A DNA stretch of 64,000 nucleotides from Aristolochia californica (GCA_029961685.1 JARWKL010000008.1:12123981-12187980); one strand, 5' to 3'; positions 11,476 through 23,981 are shown, counted from the stretch's first letter. Notes: generated by a model from the sequence alone, not told the origin. Numbers and translations are program-made.

Positions 11476-14400
11476 GGATCAATTAGGAATCTCTTTCTTA
11501 TAAAATTCCACCAAGCAATCTGGGGTTGTGCTCGTGGAATTTCCCCAACGTGGATAACAAAACTTTGGTGTTCATTTTTAGTGTGTGAAAATAACTTTCT
11601 TCACTCACATTTATTATAGTTTTCAAATTCTTTTGCATACATACACTCTAAAATTTCCATTTTGTTATGATCTAAATTGCCTTTTCTTTTTGTCTACGAG
11701 AATACAAGGAGAGTGAAAAACTGAAATTTGAAAAAAAAATTGAAAATCCAAAATAGAAAGGCACAAATGCTGAGAGGGATAACTCCAAAAAGTATCTATG
11801 ATTTTTTACGTCTGCTTTTTGTAAAATAGGCAAAAAGTGGGATGTTTGTATGGTAAATATCCCACCGCACGTTAACTTGAGAATTTTAATTTTTTCTACT
11901 GCTTGAAATTTTTGGATCATTAGGTCATTTTCATCTTCAACATGTTTTTGGCATACATATCCACCACATTTAAAACATGTTAGGATCAATTAGAAATCTC
12001 TTTCTTACAAAATTCCACCAAGCTATCTGGGGTTGAACTACTGGAATTTCTCCAACGTGGATAAAAAACTTTGGTGTTCATTTTTAGTGCGTGAAAATAA
12101 TTTTCTTCTCTCACATTTATTTTATTTTTCAAATTCTTTTGCATACATAGACTCTAAAATTTTCATTTTGTTGTGATCTAGTTTTGCCTTATCATTTTGT
12201 TTACGAGAAAAATGGTAGAGTGAAAAACTCAAGTTTGAAAATAAAAAAATTAAACATCCAAAATGGAAATGAACAAATGCTGAGAGACATAATTCCAAAA
12301 AGTATCTGTGATTTTTTAGGTCCACTTATTGTAAAATAGGCAAAAAGTGGGTTGTTTGCCTTTGGTAAATATCCCACCACACGTTAAATTGAGAATTTTA
12401 ACTTTTCCTACTCCTTGTAATTTTTGGATCATTAGGTCATTTGCATCTTCAACATGTTTCTAGCATGCATATCCACCACAATTAAAACATGTTAGGATCA
12501 ATTAGAAATCTCTTTCTAATAAAATTCCACCAAGCTATCTGGGGTTGTACTAGTGGAATTTCCCCAACATGGATAACAAAACTTTGGTGTTCATTTTTAG
12601 TGGGTGAAAATAATTTTCTTCACTCACATTTATTACATTTTTTAAATTCTTTTGCATACATAAACTCTAAAATTTTTATTTTGTTGTGATATATATTTTC
12701 CTAATCTTTTTCTTTACGAGAAAACTGGGAGAGTGAAAAACTGCAGTTTGAAAAAAAAAAAATTGAACATCCAAAATGGAAATGCAAAAATACTGAGAGA
12801 GATAATTCAAAAAAGTATCTGTGATTTTTTAGGTCCGCTTTTTTTAAAATAGCCGAAAAGTGGGTTGTATGGCTCTAGTAAATATCCCACCGCACGTTAA
12901 CTTGAGAATTTTAATTTTTTCTACTCCTTGAAATTTTTGGATCATTAGGTCATTTGCATCTTCAACATGTTTCTGGCATGCCTATCCACCACATTTAAAG
13001 CATATTAGGATCAATTAGAAATCGCTTTCCTATAAAATTCTGCCAAGCTATATGGGGTTGTACTAGTGGAATTTACCCAAAGTGGATTACAAAACTTTGG
13101 TGTTCATTTTTAGTGCGTGAAAATAATTTCCTTCATTCACATTAGTATTGTATTCAAATTCTTTTGCATACACAAACTCTAAAATTTTCATTATGTTGTG
13201 CTCTATATTTGCCTTTCTTTTTGTTTACGTGAAAACAGGGAGAGCGAAAAACTCAAGTTAGAAAAAAAAAATTGAACATCCTAAATGGAAATGCACAAAT
13301 GCTGAGAGAGATAATTCCAAAAAGTATCTATGATTTTTTAGGTCCGTTTTTTGTAAAATAGGCAAAAAGTGGGTTGTTTGGCTCTGGTAAATATCCCACC
13401 TCACGTTAACTTGAGAATTTTAATTTTTTCTACTCCTTGAAATTTTTGGATCATTAGGTCATTTGCATCTTCAACATGTTTCTGGCATTCATATCCACCA
13501 CATTTAAAATATGTTAGGATCAGTTAGAAATCTCTTTCTTATAAAATTCCATCAAGCTATATGGGGTTGTACTTGTGGAATTTTCCCAATGTGGATAACA
13601 AAACTTTGGTGTTCATTTTTAGTGCGTGAAAATAATTTTCTTCTCTCCCTTTTATTACAGTTTTAAAATTCTTTTGCATAAATAAACTCTAAAATTTTCA
13701 TTTTTTTGTTATCTATATTTTCCTTATCTTTTTGTTTACGAGAAAACAGGGAGTGTGAAGAACTCAAGTTTGAAAAAAAAAATGAACGCCCAAAATGGAA
13801 ATGCACAAATGCTGAGAGAGAGAATTCCAAAAAGTGTTTGGGATGTTTTAGGTCGGCCTTTTGTAAAATAGCCAAAAAGTGGGTTGTTTGACTCTGGTAA
13901 ATATCCCACCGAACGTTAACTGGAGAATTTTAATTTTTTTTACTCCTAGAAATTTTTGGATCATTAGGTCATTTGCTTCTTAAACATTTTTCTGGCATGC
14001 CTATTCACTACATTTAAAACATGTTAGGATCAATTAGAAATATCTTTCTTATAAAATTCACCAAGCTATCTTGGGTTGTACTTGTGGAATTTCCCCAAAG
14101 TGGATAACAAAACTTTGGTGTTCATTTTTAATGCGTTAAAATAATTTTAATCATTCACATTTGTTATAGTTTAAAATTCTTTTACATACATAAACTTTAA
14201 AATTTTTATTTTGTTGTGATCTATATTTGCCTGATCTTTTTGTTTATGAGAAAACAGGGAGAGTTAAAAACTCAAGATTGAAAAAAAAATCGAATATCCA
14301 AAATGGAAATGCACAAAAGCTGAGAGAGATAATTCTAAAAAGTATCTGCGATTTTTTTGGTCCACTTTTTTTAAAATAGGCAAAAAGTGGGTTGTTTGGC

Positions 14401-15044
14401 TCTGGTAAATATCCCACCACTCGTTAACCTGTGAATTTTAATTTTTTCTACTCCTTGAAATTTTTGGATCATTAGGTCATTTGCATGTTCAACATGTTTC
14501 TGGCATGCATATCCACCACATTTAAAACATGTTAGGAGCAGTTAGAAATCTCTTTCTTATAAAATTCCACCAAGCTATCTCGGGTTGTACTAGTGGAATT
14601 TACCGAAAGTACATAACAAAACTTTGGTGTTCATTTTTAGTGCGTGAAAATAATTTTCTTCTTCCACAAATGTTATAGTATTCAAATTCTTTTGCATACA
14701 TAAACTCTAAAATTTTCATTATGTTGTGATCTATATTTGCCGTTCTTTTTGTTTACGTGAAAACAGGGAGAGAGAAAAACTCAATTTTGAAAAAAAAAAT
14801 TGAACATCCAAAATGGAAATGCACAAATGCTGAGAGAGATAATTCCAAAAAGTATCTGTGATTTTTTAGGTCTGCTTTTTGTAAAATAGGCAAAAAGTGG
14901 GTTGTTTGGCTCTGGTAAATATCCCACCGCACGTTAACTTGAGAATTTTAATTTTTTCTACTCTTTGAAGTTTTTGGATCATTAAGTCATTTGCATCTTC
15001 AACATGTTTCTCGCATGCATATCCACCACATTTAAAACTTGTTA
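11476..15044 (+). repeat. Run of 7 regular monomers (units 23-29)
   Basis: Unit starts are 11476, 11983, 12495, 13008, 13517, 14027 and 14535 (507-513 bp). Unit 11983 has the interrupted A-tract and a TTAAATTGAGAATTTTAAC variant, and unit 12495 has GAAAAACTGCAGTTTG; these two recur together at 31104-32124. Units 13008, 14027 and 14535 share an AAAGT variant of the ACGTGGATAAC box. Confidence 0.94.
11983..13007 (+). repeat. Two-unit block, copy 1 (partner 31104-32124)
   Basis: Units 11983 and 12495 match units 31104 and 31617 at offsets of 19121 and 19122 bp. Shared variants are GGATAAAAAACTTTGG, CGTTAAATTGAGAATTTTAA, TTTCCTACTC, TTTCTAGCATGC, GAAAAACTGCAGTTTG, ACAAATACTGAG or its one-base variant, and GGCATGCCTATCC or a close variant at the end of the second unit. 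Confidence 0.8.
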
Positions 15045-15508
15045 GGATCAATTAGAAATCTCTTTCTAATAAAATTTCATCAAGTATCTCGGGTTGTACT
15101 AGCGGAATTTTCCCAACGTGGATAACAAAACTTTGTTGTTCATTTTTAGTCCATGAAAATAATTTTCTTCACTCACTCTTCATCTTGTTGTGATCTATAT
15201 TTTCCTTATCTTTTTGTTTATGAGAAAACTAGGACAGTGAAAAATCTAAGTTTGAAAAAAAAAATTGAGCATCCAAAATGAAATGCACAAATGCTGGGAG
15301 AGATAATTCCAAAAAGTGTCTGTGATTTTTTAGGTCCGCTTTTTGTAAAATAGCCAAAAAGTCGGTTGTTTGGCACTGGTAAATATCCCACCGCACGTTA
15401 ACTTGAGAATTTTAATTTTTTTTACACCTAGAAATTTTTGGATCATTAGGTCATTTGCATCTTCAACATTTTTCTGGCATGCCCATCCACTACATTTAAA
15501 ACATGTTA
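15045..15508 (+). repeat. Short unit, 464 bp (~46-bp deletion)
   Basis: At 15171-15190 the sequence passes from ACTCACTCTT to CATCTTGTTG. The normal stretch ATTTATTATAGTTTTC through CATAAACTCTAAAAT, about 46 bp, is missing. A 2-4 base match (CTC/TT) at the join makes the exact breakpoint ambiguous. Confidence 0.88.
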
Positions 15509-15857
15509 GGATCAATTAGAAATCTCTTTCTTATAAAATTCCCCAAGCTATCTTGGGTTGTACTAGTGGAATTTCCCCATCGTGCAAAACAAAACTTTGG
15601 TGTTCATTTTAAGTGCGCTAAAATAATTTTCATCATTCACATTTATTATAGTTTTCAAATTCTTTTGCGTACATAAACTCTAAAATTTTCATTTTGGTGT
15701 GATCTATATTTGGTTTATCTTTTTGTTTACGAGAAAACTGGGAGAGTGAAAAACTCAAGTTTGGAAAAGAAAAATTGAACATCCAAAATGGAATGCATAT
15801 CCACCACATTTAAAACATGTTTATGGCATGCATATCCACCACATTTAAAAAATTTTA
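15509..15857 (+). repeat. Short unit, 349 bp, with 35-bp internal duplication
   Basis: Two events are superposed. First, CCAAAATGGAATGCATATCC at about 15783-15802 joins the middle of the unit to the GGCATGCATATCC box near its end, deleting roughly 195 bp with ATGCA as the shared bases. Second, the box ATGCATATCCACCACATTTA occurs twice, at about 15794 and 15829, exactly 35 bp apart, separated by AAACATGTTTATGGC. The 35-bp step equals the spacing of the two AACATGTT palindromes of the normal monomer, so slippage between them explains the duplication. Confidence 0.88.
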
Positions 15858-18407
15858 GGATCAATTAGAAATCTCTTTCTTATAAAATTCCACCAAGCTA
15901 TTTGTGGATGTACTAGTGGAATTTCCCCAACGTGGATAACTAAAGTTTGATGTTCATTTTTAGAGCGTGAAAATAATTTTCGTCACTCTCATTTTATTAT
16001 AGTTTTGAAATTCTTTTGCATACATAAACTCTAAAATTTTCATTTTTTTCTGATCTATATTTGCCTTATCTTTTTATTTACGAGAAAACTGGGTGAGTGA
16101 AAAACTCAAATTTTTTTTAAAAAAATTGAACATCCAAAAGGAAGTGCGCAAATGCTAAGAGAGTTAATTCCTAAAATTATATATTATTTTTTAGGTGCGC
16201 TTTTTGTAAAATAGCAAAAAGTGGGTTGTGTGACTCTGCTAAATATCCCACCGCATGTTAACTTGAGAATTTTAATTTTTTCTACTCCTTGAAATTTTTG
16301 GATCATTAGGTCACTTGCATCTTCAACATGTTTCTGGCATGCATATCCACCACATTTAAAACATGTTAGAGTCAATTAGAAATCTCTTTCTTATAAAATT
16401 CAACCAAGCTATCTGGGGTTGTACTAGTGGAATTTCCCCAATGTGGATAACAAAACTTTGGTGTTCATTTTTAGTGCGTGAAAATAATTTTCTTCACTCA
16501 CATTTATTATAGTTTTCAAATTCTTTTGCATACATAAACTCTAAATTTTCATTTTCTTGTGATCTATATTTTCCATATCCTTTTGTTTACGAGAAAATTG
16601 GGAGAGAGAACAACTCAAGTTTGAAAAAAAAAATTGAGCATCCAAAATGGAAATGAAAAAATGCTGAGAGAGATAATTCCAAAAAGTATCTGTGATTTTT
16701 TAGGTCGGCATTTTTTAAAATAGGAAAAAAGTGGGTTGTGTGGCTCTGGTAAATATCCCACCGCATGTTAACTAGAGAATTTTAATTTTTTCCACTCCTT
16801 GAAATTTTTGGATCATGAGGTCATTTTCATCTTCAACATGTTTCGGGCATGCATATTCACCACATTCAAATAATGTTAAGATGAATTAAAAATCTCTTTC
16901 TAAAAAAATTCCACCAAGCTTTCAGGGGTTGTACTAGTGGAATTTCCCCTACGTGGATAACAAAACTTTGGTTTTAATTTTTAGTCCGTGAAAATAATTT
17001 TCTTCACTCATATTTATTATTGTTTTAAAATTCTTTTGCATACATAAACTCTAAAATTTTTATTTTGTTGTGATCTATATTTTCCTTATCTTTTTGTTTA
17101 TGAGAAAATTGGGAGAGAGAAAAACTCAAGTTCGAAAAAAAATATTGAAAATCCAAAATTGAAATGCACATATGCTGAGAAAGATAATTCCAAAAAGCAT
17201 ATGTGATTTTTTAGGTCCACTTTTTGTAAAAAAGGCAAAAAGTGGGTTGTTTGGCTCTGGTAAATATCCCACCGAACGTTAACTTGAGAATTTTAATTTT
17301 TTCTTCTCCTTCAAATTTTTGAATCATTAGGTCATTTACATCTTCAGCATGTTTCTGGCATTCCTATCCACCACATTTAAAACATGTTAGGATCAATTAG
17401 AAATCTCTTTTTTATAAAATTCCACCAAGCTATCTGGGGTTGTACTAGTGGAATTTTCCCAAATTGGAAAAAAAAATTTTGGAGTTCATTTTTAGTGCGT
17501 GAAAATAATTTCCTTCATTTACTTTTATTATAATATTCAAATTCTTTTGCATACATAAACTCTAAAATTTTCATTTTGTTGTGATCTATATTTTCCTTAT
17601 CTTTTTGTTTACGAGAAAACTGGTTGAGTGAAAAACTCAAGTTTGAAAAAAAAAATTGAACATCCAAAATGGAAATGAACAAATGGTGAGAGAGATAATT
17701 CCAAAAAGTATCTTTGAATTTTTAGGTCCGCATTTTGTAAAATAGGCAAAAAGTGGGTTGTTTGGCTCTGGTAAATATCCCACCGCACATTAACTTTAGA
17801 ATTTTAATTTTTTCCACTCCTTGAAATTTTTGGATCATTAGGTCATTTTCATCTTACCCTTGTTTCTGGCATGCATATCCACCACATTTTAAACATGTTA
17901 GGATCAATTAGAAATCTCTTTCTAATAAAATTCCACCAAGCTATCTGGGATTGTTCTAGTGGAATTTCCCCATCGTGGATAACAAAACTTTGGTGTTAAT
18001 TTTTAGTGCGAGAAAATAATTTTCTTCACTCACATTTATTATAGTTTTCAAATTCTTTTGCATACATAAACTGTAAAATTTTCATTTTGTTGTGATCTAA
18101 ATGCCTTATGATTTTGTTTACGAGAAAACTGGGAGAGTGAAAAACTGAAGTTTGAAAATAAAAAAATTGAACATCCAAAATGGAATTGCACAAATGCTGA
18201 GTGAGATAATTCAAAAAAGTATCTGTGATTTTTTAGGTCCGCTTTTTGTAAAATAGGCAAAAATTGGGTTGTTTGGCTCTAGTAAATATCCCACCGCACG
18301 TTAACTTGACAATTTTAATTTTTCTACTAGAAATTTTTGGATCGTTAGGTCATTTGCATTTTCAACATGTGTCTGGCATGCATTTCCACCACATTTAAAA
18401 CATGTCA
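15858..18407 (+). repeat. Block matching 32125-35040 with a one-unit step
   Basis: Unit 15858 resembles 32125 (TTTCATTTTTTTCTGATC, CTTTTTATTTACGAG, GGAAGTGC, TGTG-CTCTGCTAAATATC). Unit 16369 resembles 32564 (AAATTCAACCAAGC, GCATGTTAACTAGA, TTTTTCCACT, AAATAATGTTA). The 5' part of 16879 resembles 33074 (TCAGGGGTTGTACTAG, TTTCCCCTACGTGG). Offsets for the last two are both 16195 bp. From the 3' part of 16879 onward the partners are 33587, 34099 and 34610 at offsets of 16708-16709 bp. The step of 513 bp equals one monomer. Confidence 0.8.
16879..17389 (+). repeat. Chimeric monomer (33074-like then 33587-like)
   Basis: The 5' half carries TCAGGGGTTGTACTAG and TTTCCCCTACGTGG like unit 33074. The 3' half carries GAGAAAATTGGGAGAGAGAA, an AATATTGAAAATCC, CCAAAATTGAAATGCACATA and CATATGTGATTTTTTAGG like units 2653 and 33587. 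The switch falls between about 17000 and 17100. Compared with 33074-34098, where these are two whole units, one unit length has been lost here. Confidence 0.72.
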
Positions 18408-19935
18408 GGATCAATTAGAAATCTCTTTCTTTTAAAATTCCACCAAGCTATCTGGGGTTGTTCTAGTGGAATTTCCAGATTGTGAATAACAAAACATTGG
18501 AGTTGATTTTTACTGCATGAAAATTATTTTCTTCACTCACAATTATTATAGTTTTCAAATTCTTTTGCATACATAAACTCTAAAATTTTTATTTTGTTGT
18601 GATCTATATTTGACTTATCTTTTTGTTTACGTGAAAACTGTGAGAGTGAAAAACTCAAGTTTGAAAAAAAAAAATTGAACATCCAAAATGGAAATGCTCA
18701 AATGCTGAGAGAGATAATTCCAAAATGTATATGTAATTTTTTAGGTCCTCTTGTTGAAAAATAGGCAAAAAGTGCGTTGTTTGTCTCAGGTAAATATCCC
18801 ACCGCACGTTAACTTGAGAATTTTAATTTTTTCAACTCGAAATTTTTTGATCATTAGGTTATTTGCATCTTCAACATGTTTCTGGCATGCATATTCACCA
18901 CATTTAAAACATGTTAGGATCAATTAGAAATCTCTTTCTTATAAAATTCCACCAAGCTATCTGGGCTTGTACTAGTGGAATATCTCCAACGTGGATAACA
19001 AAACGTTGGTGTTCATTTTCAGTGCGTGAAAATATATTTCTTCACCCAAATTTATTATATCTTTCAAATTCTTTTGCATACACAAACTTTGAAATATTAA
19101 TTTTTTGTAATCTATATTTGCCTTATGTTTTTGTTTACGAGAAAACTGGGAGAGAGAAAAACTCAAGTTTGAAAAAAAAAAATTGAACATCCAAAATGGA
19201 AATGCACAAATGCTGAGATAGATAATTCGAAAATGTATCTGTGATTTTTTAGGTTCACTTTTTGTAAAATAGGCAAAAAGTGGGTTGTTTGGCTCTGGTA
19301 AATATCCCACCGGACGTTAACTTGAGAATTTAAATTTTTTCTAGTCAAACTTTTTGGATCATTAGGTCATTTGCGTCTTCAACATGTTTCAAGCATGCAT
19401 ATCCACCACATTTAAAACATGTTAGGATCAATTAGAAATCTCTTTCTGATAAAATTCCTCCAAGCTATCTTGGGGTTGTACTAGTGGAATTTCCCCATCG
19501 TGGATAACAAAACTTCTATGTTCAATTTTAGTGCTTGAAAATACTTTGCTTCACTTAGATTTATTATAGTTTTCAGATTCTTTTGCATACAAAACTCTAA
19601 AATTTTCATTTAGTTGTGATCTATATTTGCCATATCATTTTGTTTATGAGAAAACTGGGAGAGAGAAAAACTCAAGTTTGAAAAAAAAAATTGAACATCC
19701 AAAATTGAAATCCACAAATGCTGAGAGAGATAATTCAAAAAAGTATCTGTGATTTTTAAGGTCTGCGTTTTGTAAAATAGCCAAAAAGTTGGTTGTTTGG
19801 CTCTGGTAAATACCCCACCGCACCTTAACTTGAGAATTTTAATTTTTTCAACTCGTTGAAATTTTTGGATCATTAGGTCATTTGCATTTTCAACATGTTT
19901 CTGGCATGCATATCCACCACATTTAAAACATGTTA
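16879..19935 (+). repeat. Six-unit block, copy 2 (partner 2653-5709)
   Basis: Counterpart of 2653-5709 at a constant offset of about 14.225 kb. Unit 18408 carries AGATTGTGAATAAC and GGAGTTGATTTTTACT. Unit 18917 carries GGGCTTGTACTAG, AACGTTGGTG and TTTTTTGTAATC. Unit 19425 carries CATTTAGTTGTG and AACTCGTTGAAATTTTTGG. In this copy unit 19425 is followed directly by the 7241-like unit 19936, so it lacks the three chimeric units found at 5710-7240. Confidence 0.85.
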
Positions 19936-21466
19936 GGATCAATTAGAAATCTCTTTCTTATAAAAATCCACCAAGCTATCTTGTGTTGTACAATTGGGAT
20001 TTCCACAACAAGGATAACATAACTTTGGTGTTCATTTTTAGTGCATGAAAATAATTTTCTTCAGTTAAATTTATTATAGTTTTCAAATTCTTTTGCATAC
20101 ATAAACTTTAAAATTTTCATTTTGTTGTGATCTCAATTTGCCTTATCTTTTTGTTTACAAGAAAACTGGGAGAGAGAAAAACTCAAGTTTGAAAAAAAAA
20201 TTGAACATCCAAAATGGAAATGCACAAATGCTGAGAGAGATAATTCTAAAAAGTTTCTATGATATTTTTGGTCCATTTTTTGTAAAATAGGCAAAAAGTG
20301 GATTGTTAGGCTCAGGCAAATATCCCTCTGCAGGTTAACTTGAGAATTTTAATTTTTTCTACTTGAAATTTTTCGATAAATAGATCACTTGCATCTTCAA
20401 CATGTTTTTGGCATGCATATCCACCACATTTAAAATATGTTAGGATCAATTAGAAATCTCTTGCTTATAAAATTCCACCAAGCTATCTGGGGTTGTACTA
20501 GTGCAATTTCCCCAACATGGATAACAAAACTTTGGTGTTCATTTTTAGTCCATGAAAATAATTTTATAATTCACTCACTTTTATAATAGTTTTCAAATTC
20601 TTTTGCATACATAACCTCTAAAATTTTCAGTTTTTTGTGATCTATATTTTCCATATCTTTTTGTTTACGAGAAAACTAGAAGAGTGAAAAACTCAAGTTT
20701 GAAAAAAAAAATTGAACATCCAAAATAGAAATGCACAAATGCTGAGAGAGATAATTCCAAAAAGTCTCTATGATTATTTAGGTTCGCTTGTTGTAAAATA
20801 GGCAAAAAGTGGGTTGTTTGGCTCTGGTAAATATCCCACCGTATGTTAACTTGAGAATTTTAATTTTTTCGACTCCTTGAAATTTTTGGATCATTTGGTC
20901 ATTTGCATCTTCGACATGTTTCTGCATGCATATCCACCACATTTAAAACATGTTAGGATCAATTAGAAATCTCTTTCTTATAAAATTCCACCAAGCCATC
21001 TGGGGTTGTACTAGTGGAAATTCCCCTATGTGGATAACAAAACTTTGGTATTCATTTTTAGTGCGTAACAATAATTTTATTCACTCACATTTATTATAGT
21101 TTTCAAATTCTTTTGCATACATAAACTCTAAAATTTTGATTTGGTTGTGATCTATATTTGCCTTATCTTTTTCTTTACAAGAAAATTGGGAGAGTGAAAA
21201 ACTCAAGTTTGAAAAAAAAAATTGAACATCCAAAATGGAAATGCACAAATGCTGAGAGAGATAATTCCAAAAAGTATCTGTGATTTTTTCGGTCCGCTTT
21301 TTGTAAAATAGGCAAAATGTGGGTTGTTTAGCTTTGGTAAATATCCCACCGCACGTTAACTTGAGAATTTTAATTTTTTCTACTCCTTGAAATTTTTGGA
21401 TCATTAGGTCTTTTGAATCTTCAACATGTTTCTGGCATGCATATCCACCACATTTAAAACAATGTA
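19936..21466 (+). repeat. Three-unit block, copy 2 (partner 7241-8985)
   Basis: Unit 19936 has the ends of unit 7241 (TCTCAATTTGCCTTATC; GTGGATTGTT with ATCCCTCTGC and GATAAATAG) but is 507 bp instead of 726. Units 20443 and 20956 match 7967 and 8476. The order is the same as in the left copy. Confidence 0.82.
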
Positions 21467-22487
21467 GGATCAATTAGAAATCACTTACTTATAAAATTCC
21501 ACCAAGCTATCTGGGGTTGTACTATTGGAATTTCCCCAATGTGGATAACAAAACTTTGGTGTACATTTTTAGTGCGTGAAAATAATTTTCTTCACTCACA
21601 TTTATTATAGTCTTGAAATTCTTTAGCATACATAAAATATAAAATTTTCATTTTGTTGTGATCTATTTTTGCCGTATCTTTTTATTGACGAGAAAACTGG
21701 GACAGTGAAAAACTCAAGTTTGAAAAAAAAAATTGAACATCCAAAATTGAAATGCACAAATGCTAAGAGAGATAATATAAAAAACTATCGGTGATTTTTT
21801 AGGTCCGCTTTTTGTAAAATAAAAAAGTGGGTGGTTTGGCTCTGGTAAATATCCCACCTCACGTTATCTTGGGAATTTAAATTTTTTCTACTCTTTGAAA
21901 TTTTTGGATCATTAGGTCATTTGCATCTTCAACATGTTTCATGCATGCATATCCACCACATTTAAAACATCTTATAATCAATTAGAAATCTCTTTCTTAT
22001 TAAATTCTACCAAGCTACCTCGAGTTGTACTAGTGAAATTTCCTCAACGTGGATAAAAAATCTTTGGTGTTGATTTTTAGTGCATGAAAATAATTTTCTT
22101 CACACACATTTATTATAGTTTTTAAATTTTTTTGCATTCATAAACTCTAAAATTTTCATTTTGTTGTGTCCAATATTTGCCTTATCTTTTTGTTTACAAG
22201 AAAACTGGGAGAGTGAAAAACTCAAGTATGAAAAAAAAATTGAACATCCAAAATGGAAATGCACAAATGTTAAGAGAGATAATTCCGAAAGGTATCTGTG
22301 ATTTTTTAGGTCCGCTTTTTTTTTTAAAATAAGCAAAAAGTGAGTTGTTTAGCTCTGGTAAATATCCCACTGTACGTTAACTTGAGAATTTTAATTTTTT
22401 CTACTCCTTGAAATTTTTAGAGCGTTAGGTCATTTGCGACTTCAACATGTTTCTGGCATGCATATCTACCAGATTTAAAGCATGTTC
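21467..22487 (+). repeat. Two-unit block, copy 1 (partner 45701-46719)
   Basis: Units 21467 and 21975 match 45701 and 46212 at offsets of 24234 and 24237 bp. Shared variants: AAATCACTT, GTACTATTGGAATTTCCCC, GTGTACATTTTTAG, ATAGTCTTGAAATTCTTT, AACATCCAAAATTGAAATGC, TTGGGAATTTAAATTTTTTC, CTACTCTTTGAAATTTTTGG, a TTTCNTGCATGC and an altered AAACANCTTA anchor, and CCAAGCTACCT at the start of the second unit. Confidence 0.82.
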
Positions 22488-22960
22488 GGATCAATTAGAA
22501 ATCTCTTTCTTATAAAATTCCACCAAGCTATCTGGGGTTCTACTAGTGGAATTTTCCCAATGTGGATAACAAACTTTGGTGTTCATTTTTAGTGCGTGAA
22601 AATAATTTTCTTCACTCACATTTATTATAGTTTTCAAATTCTTTTGCATACATAAACTCTAAAATTTTCATTTTGTTGTGATCTACATTTGCTTGATCTT
22701 TTTGTTTACGAGAAAACTAGGAGAGTGAAAAACTCAAGTTTGAAAAAAAAATTGAACATCCAAAATGGAAATGCACAAATGCTGAGAAAGATAATTCCAA
22801 AAATTATCTGTGATTTTTAGGTCCGCTTTTTGTAAAATTGGATAAAAGTGGGTTGTTTGGCTCTGGTATATATGAAACCGCACGTTAACTGGAGAATTTT
22901 AATTTTTTCTACTCTTTGAAAATTTTCTATCATTAGGTCATTTGCATCTTCAACATGTTA
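22488..22960 (+). repeat. Short unit, 473 bp (35-bp deletion between palindromes)
   Basis: At 22947-22965 the sequence reads ATCTTCAACATGTTAGGATC. The normal unit has two AACATGTT palindromes, one in front of TCTGGCATGC and one in front of AGGATC, with start positions 35 bp apart. Here one is left and exactly 35 bp, including the GGCATGCATATCC box, is gone. This is the reciprocal of the 35-bp duplication at about 15794-15864. Confidence 0.93.
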
Positions 22961-23981
22961 GGATCAATTAAAAATCTCTTTCTTGTAAAATTCCACCAAG
23001 CTATCTGGGGTAGAACTAGTGGAATTTCCCCAACACGGGTAACAAAACATTGGTGTTCATTTTTTGTGGGTGAAAATATTTTTCTTCACACACATTTATT
23101 ATAGTTTTCAAATTATTTTGCTTACATAAACTCTAAAATTTTCATTTTATTGTGATCTATATTTGCCTTATCTTTTTCTTTTACGAGAAAACTGGGAGAG
23201 TGAAAAACTCAAGTTTGAAAAACAAAACTGAACATCTAAAATGGAAATGCACAAATGCTGGGAGAGATAATTCCAAAAACAATCTGTGATTTTTTAGGTC
23301 CGCATTTTGTCAAATAGGCAAAAAGTGGGTTGTTTGGCTCTGTAAATATCCCACCGCACGTTAACTTGAGAATTTTAATTTTTTCTACTCCCTTAAATTT
23401 TTGGATCATTGGGTCATTTGCATGTTCAACATGTTTCTGGCATGCATATCCATCACATTTGAAACATGATAGGATCAATTAGAAATCTCTTTCTTAGAAA
23501 ATTCCACCAAGCTATCTGGGGTTGTACTAGTGAAATTTCCCCAATGTGGATAAAAAACATTGGTGTTCATTTTTAGTGGGTGAAAATAATTTTCTTCACT
23601 CACATTTATTATAGTTTTCAAATTATTTTGCATACATAAACTCTAAAATTTTCATTTTGTTGTGATCTATATTTGCCTTATCTTTTTATTTACGAGAAAA
23701 CTGGGAGAGTGAAAAACTAAAGTTTGAAAAAAAAAATTGAACATCCAAAATGGAAATGCACAAATGCTGAGAGAGATAATTCCAAAAAGTATCTGTGATT
23801 TATTAGGTCCGCTTTTTGTAAAATAGGCAAAAAGTGGGTTGTTTGGTTCTAGTAAATATCCCACCGCACGTTTACTTGAGAATTTTAATTTTTTCTACTC
23901 CTTGAAATTTTTGGATCATTAGGTCATTTGCATGGTCAACATGTTTCTGGCTTGCATATCCACCAAATTTGAAACATGTTT

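Larger units (their letters stand above)
15858..22487 (+). repeat. Run of 13 regular monomers (units 32-44)
   Basis: Unit starts are 15858, 16369, 16879, 17390, 17901, 18408, 18917, 19425, 19936, 20443, 20956, 21467 and 21975 (507-513 bp). The run carries three separate homologies: 15858-18407 to 32125-35040, 16879-21466 to 2653-8985, and 21467-22487 to 45701-46719. Unit 16879 looks chimeric. Confidence 0.95.

Noticed and set aside
21420..21470. Resemblance of CFKCGGYACQKH to a retroelement zinc knuckle
   Set aside because: A CCHC knuckle needs C-x2-C-x4-H-x4-C. Here the order is C-x2-C-x4-C-x2-H, with no following Cys at the right distance and no gag or pol context.
21081..21473. A 130-codon open frame on the minus strand, and dozens of 60-110 codon relatives, with the recurring residues CFKCGGYACQKH
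   Set aside because: The frame starts at TTG (the CAA of GATCAATTAG on the plus strand), directly after a TAA. The same stretch is open in all three minus-strand phases because the sequence is poor in stop codons. Indels of any length break it in most units, and only this unit reaches 130 codons. The pattern is that of satellite shadow frames.
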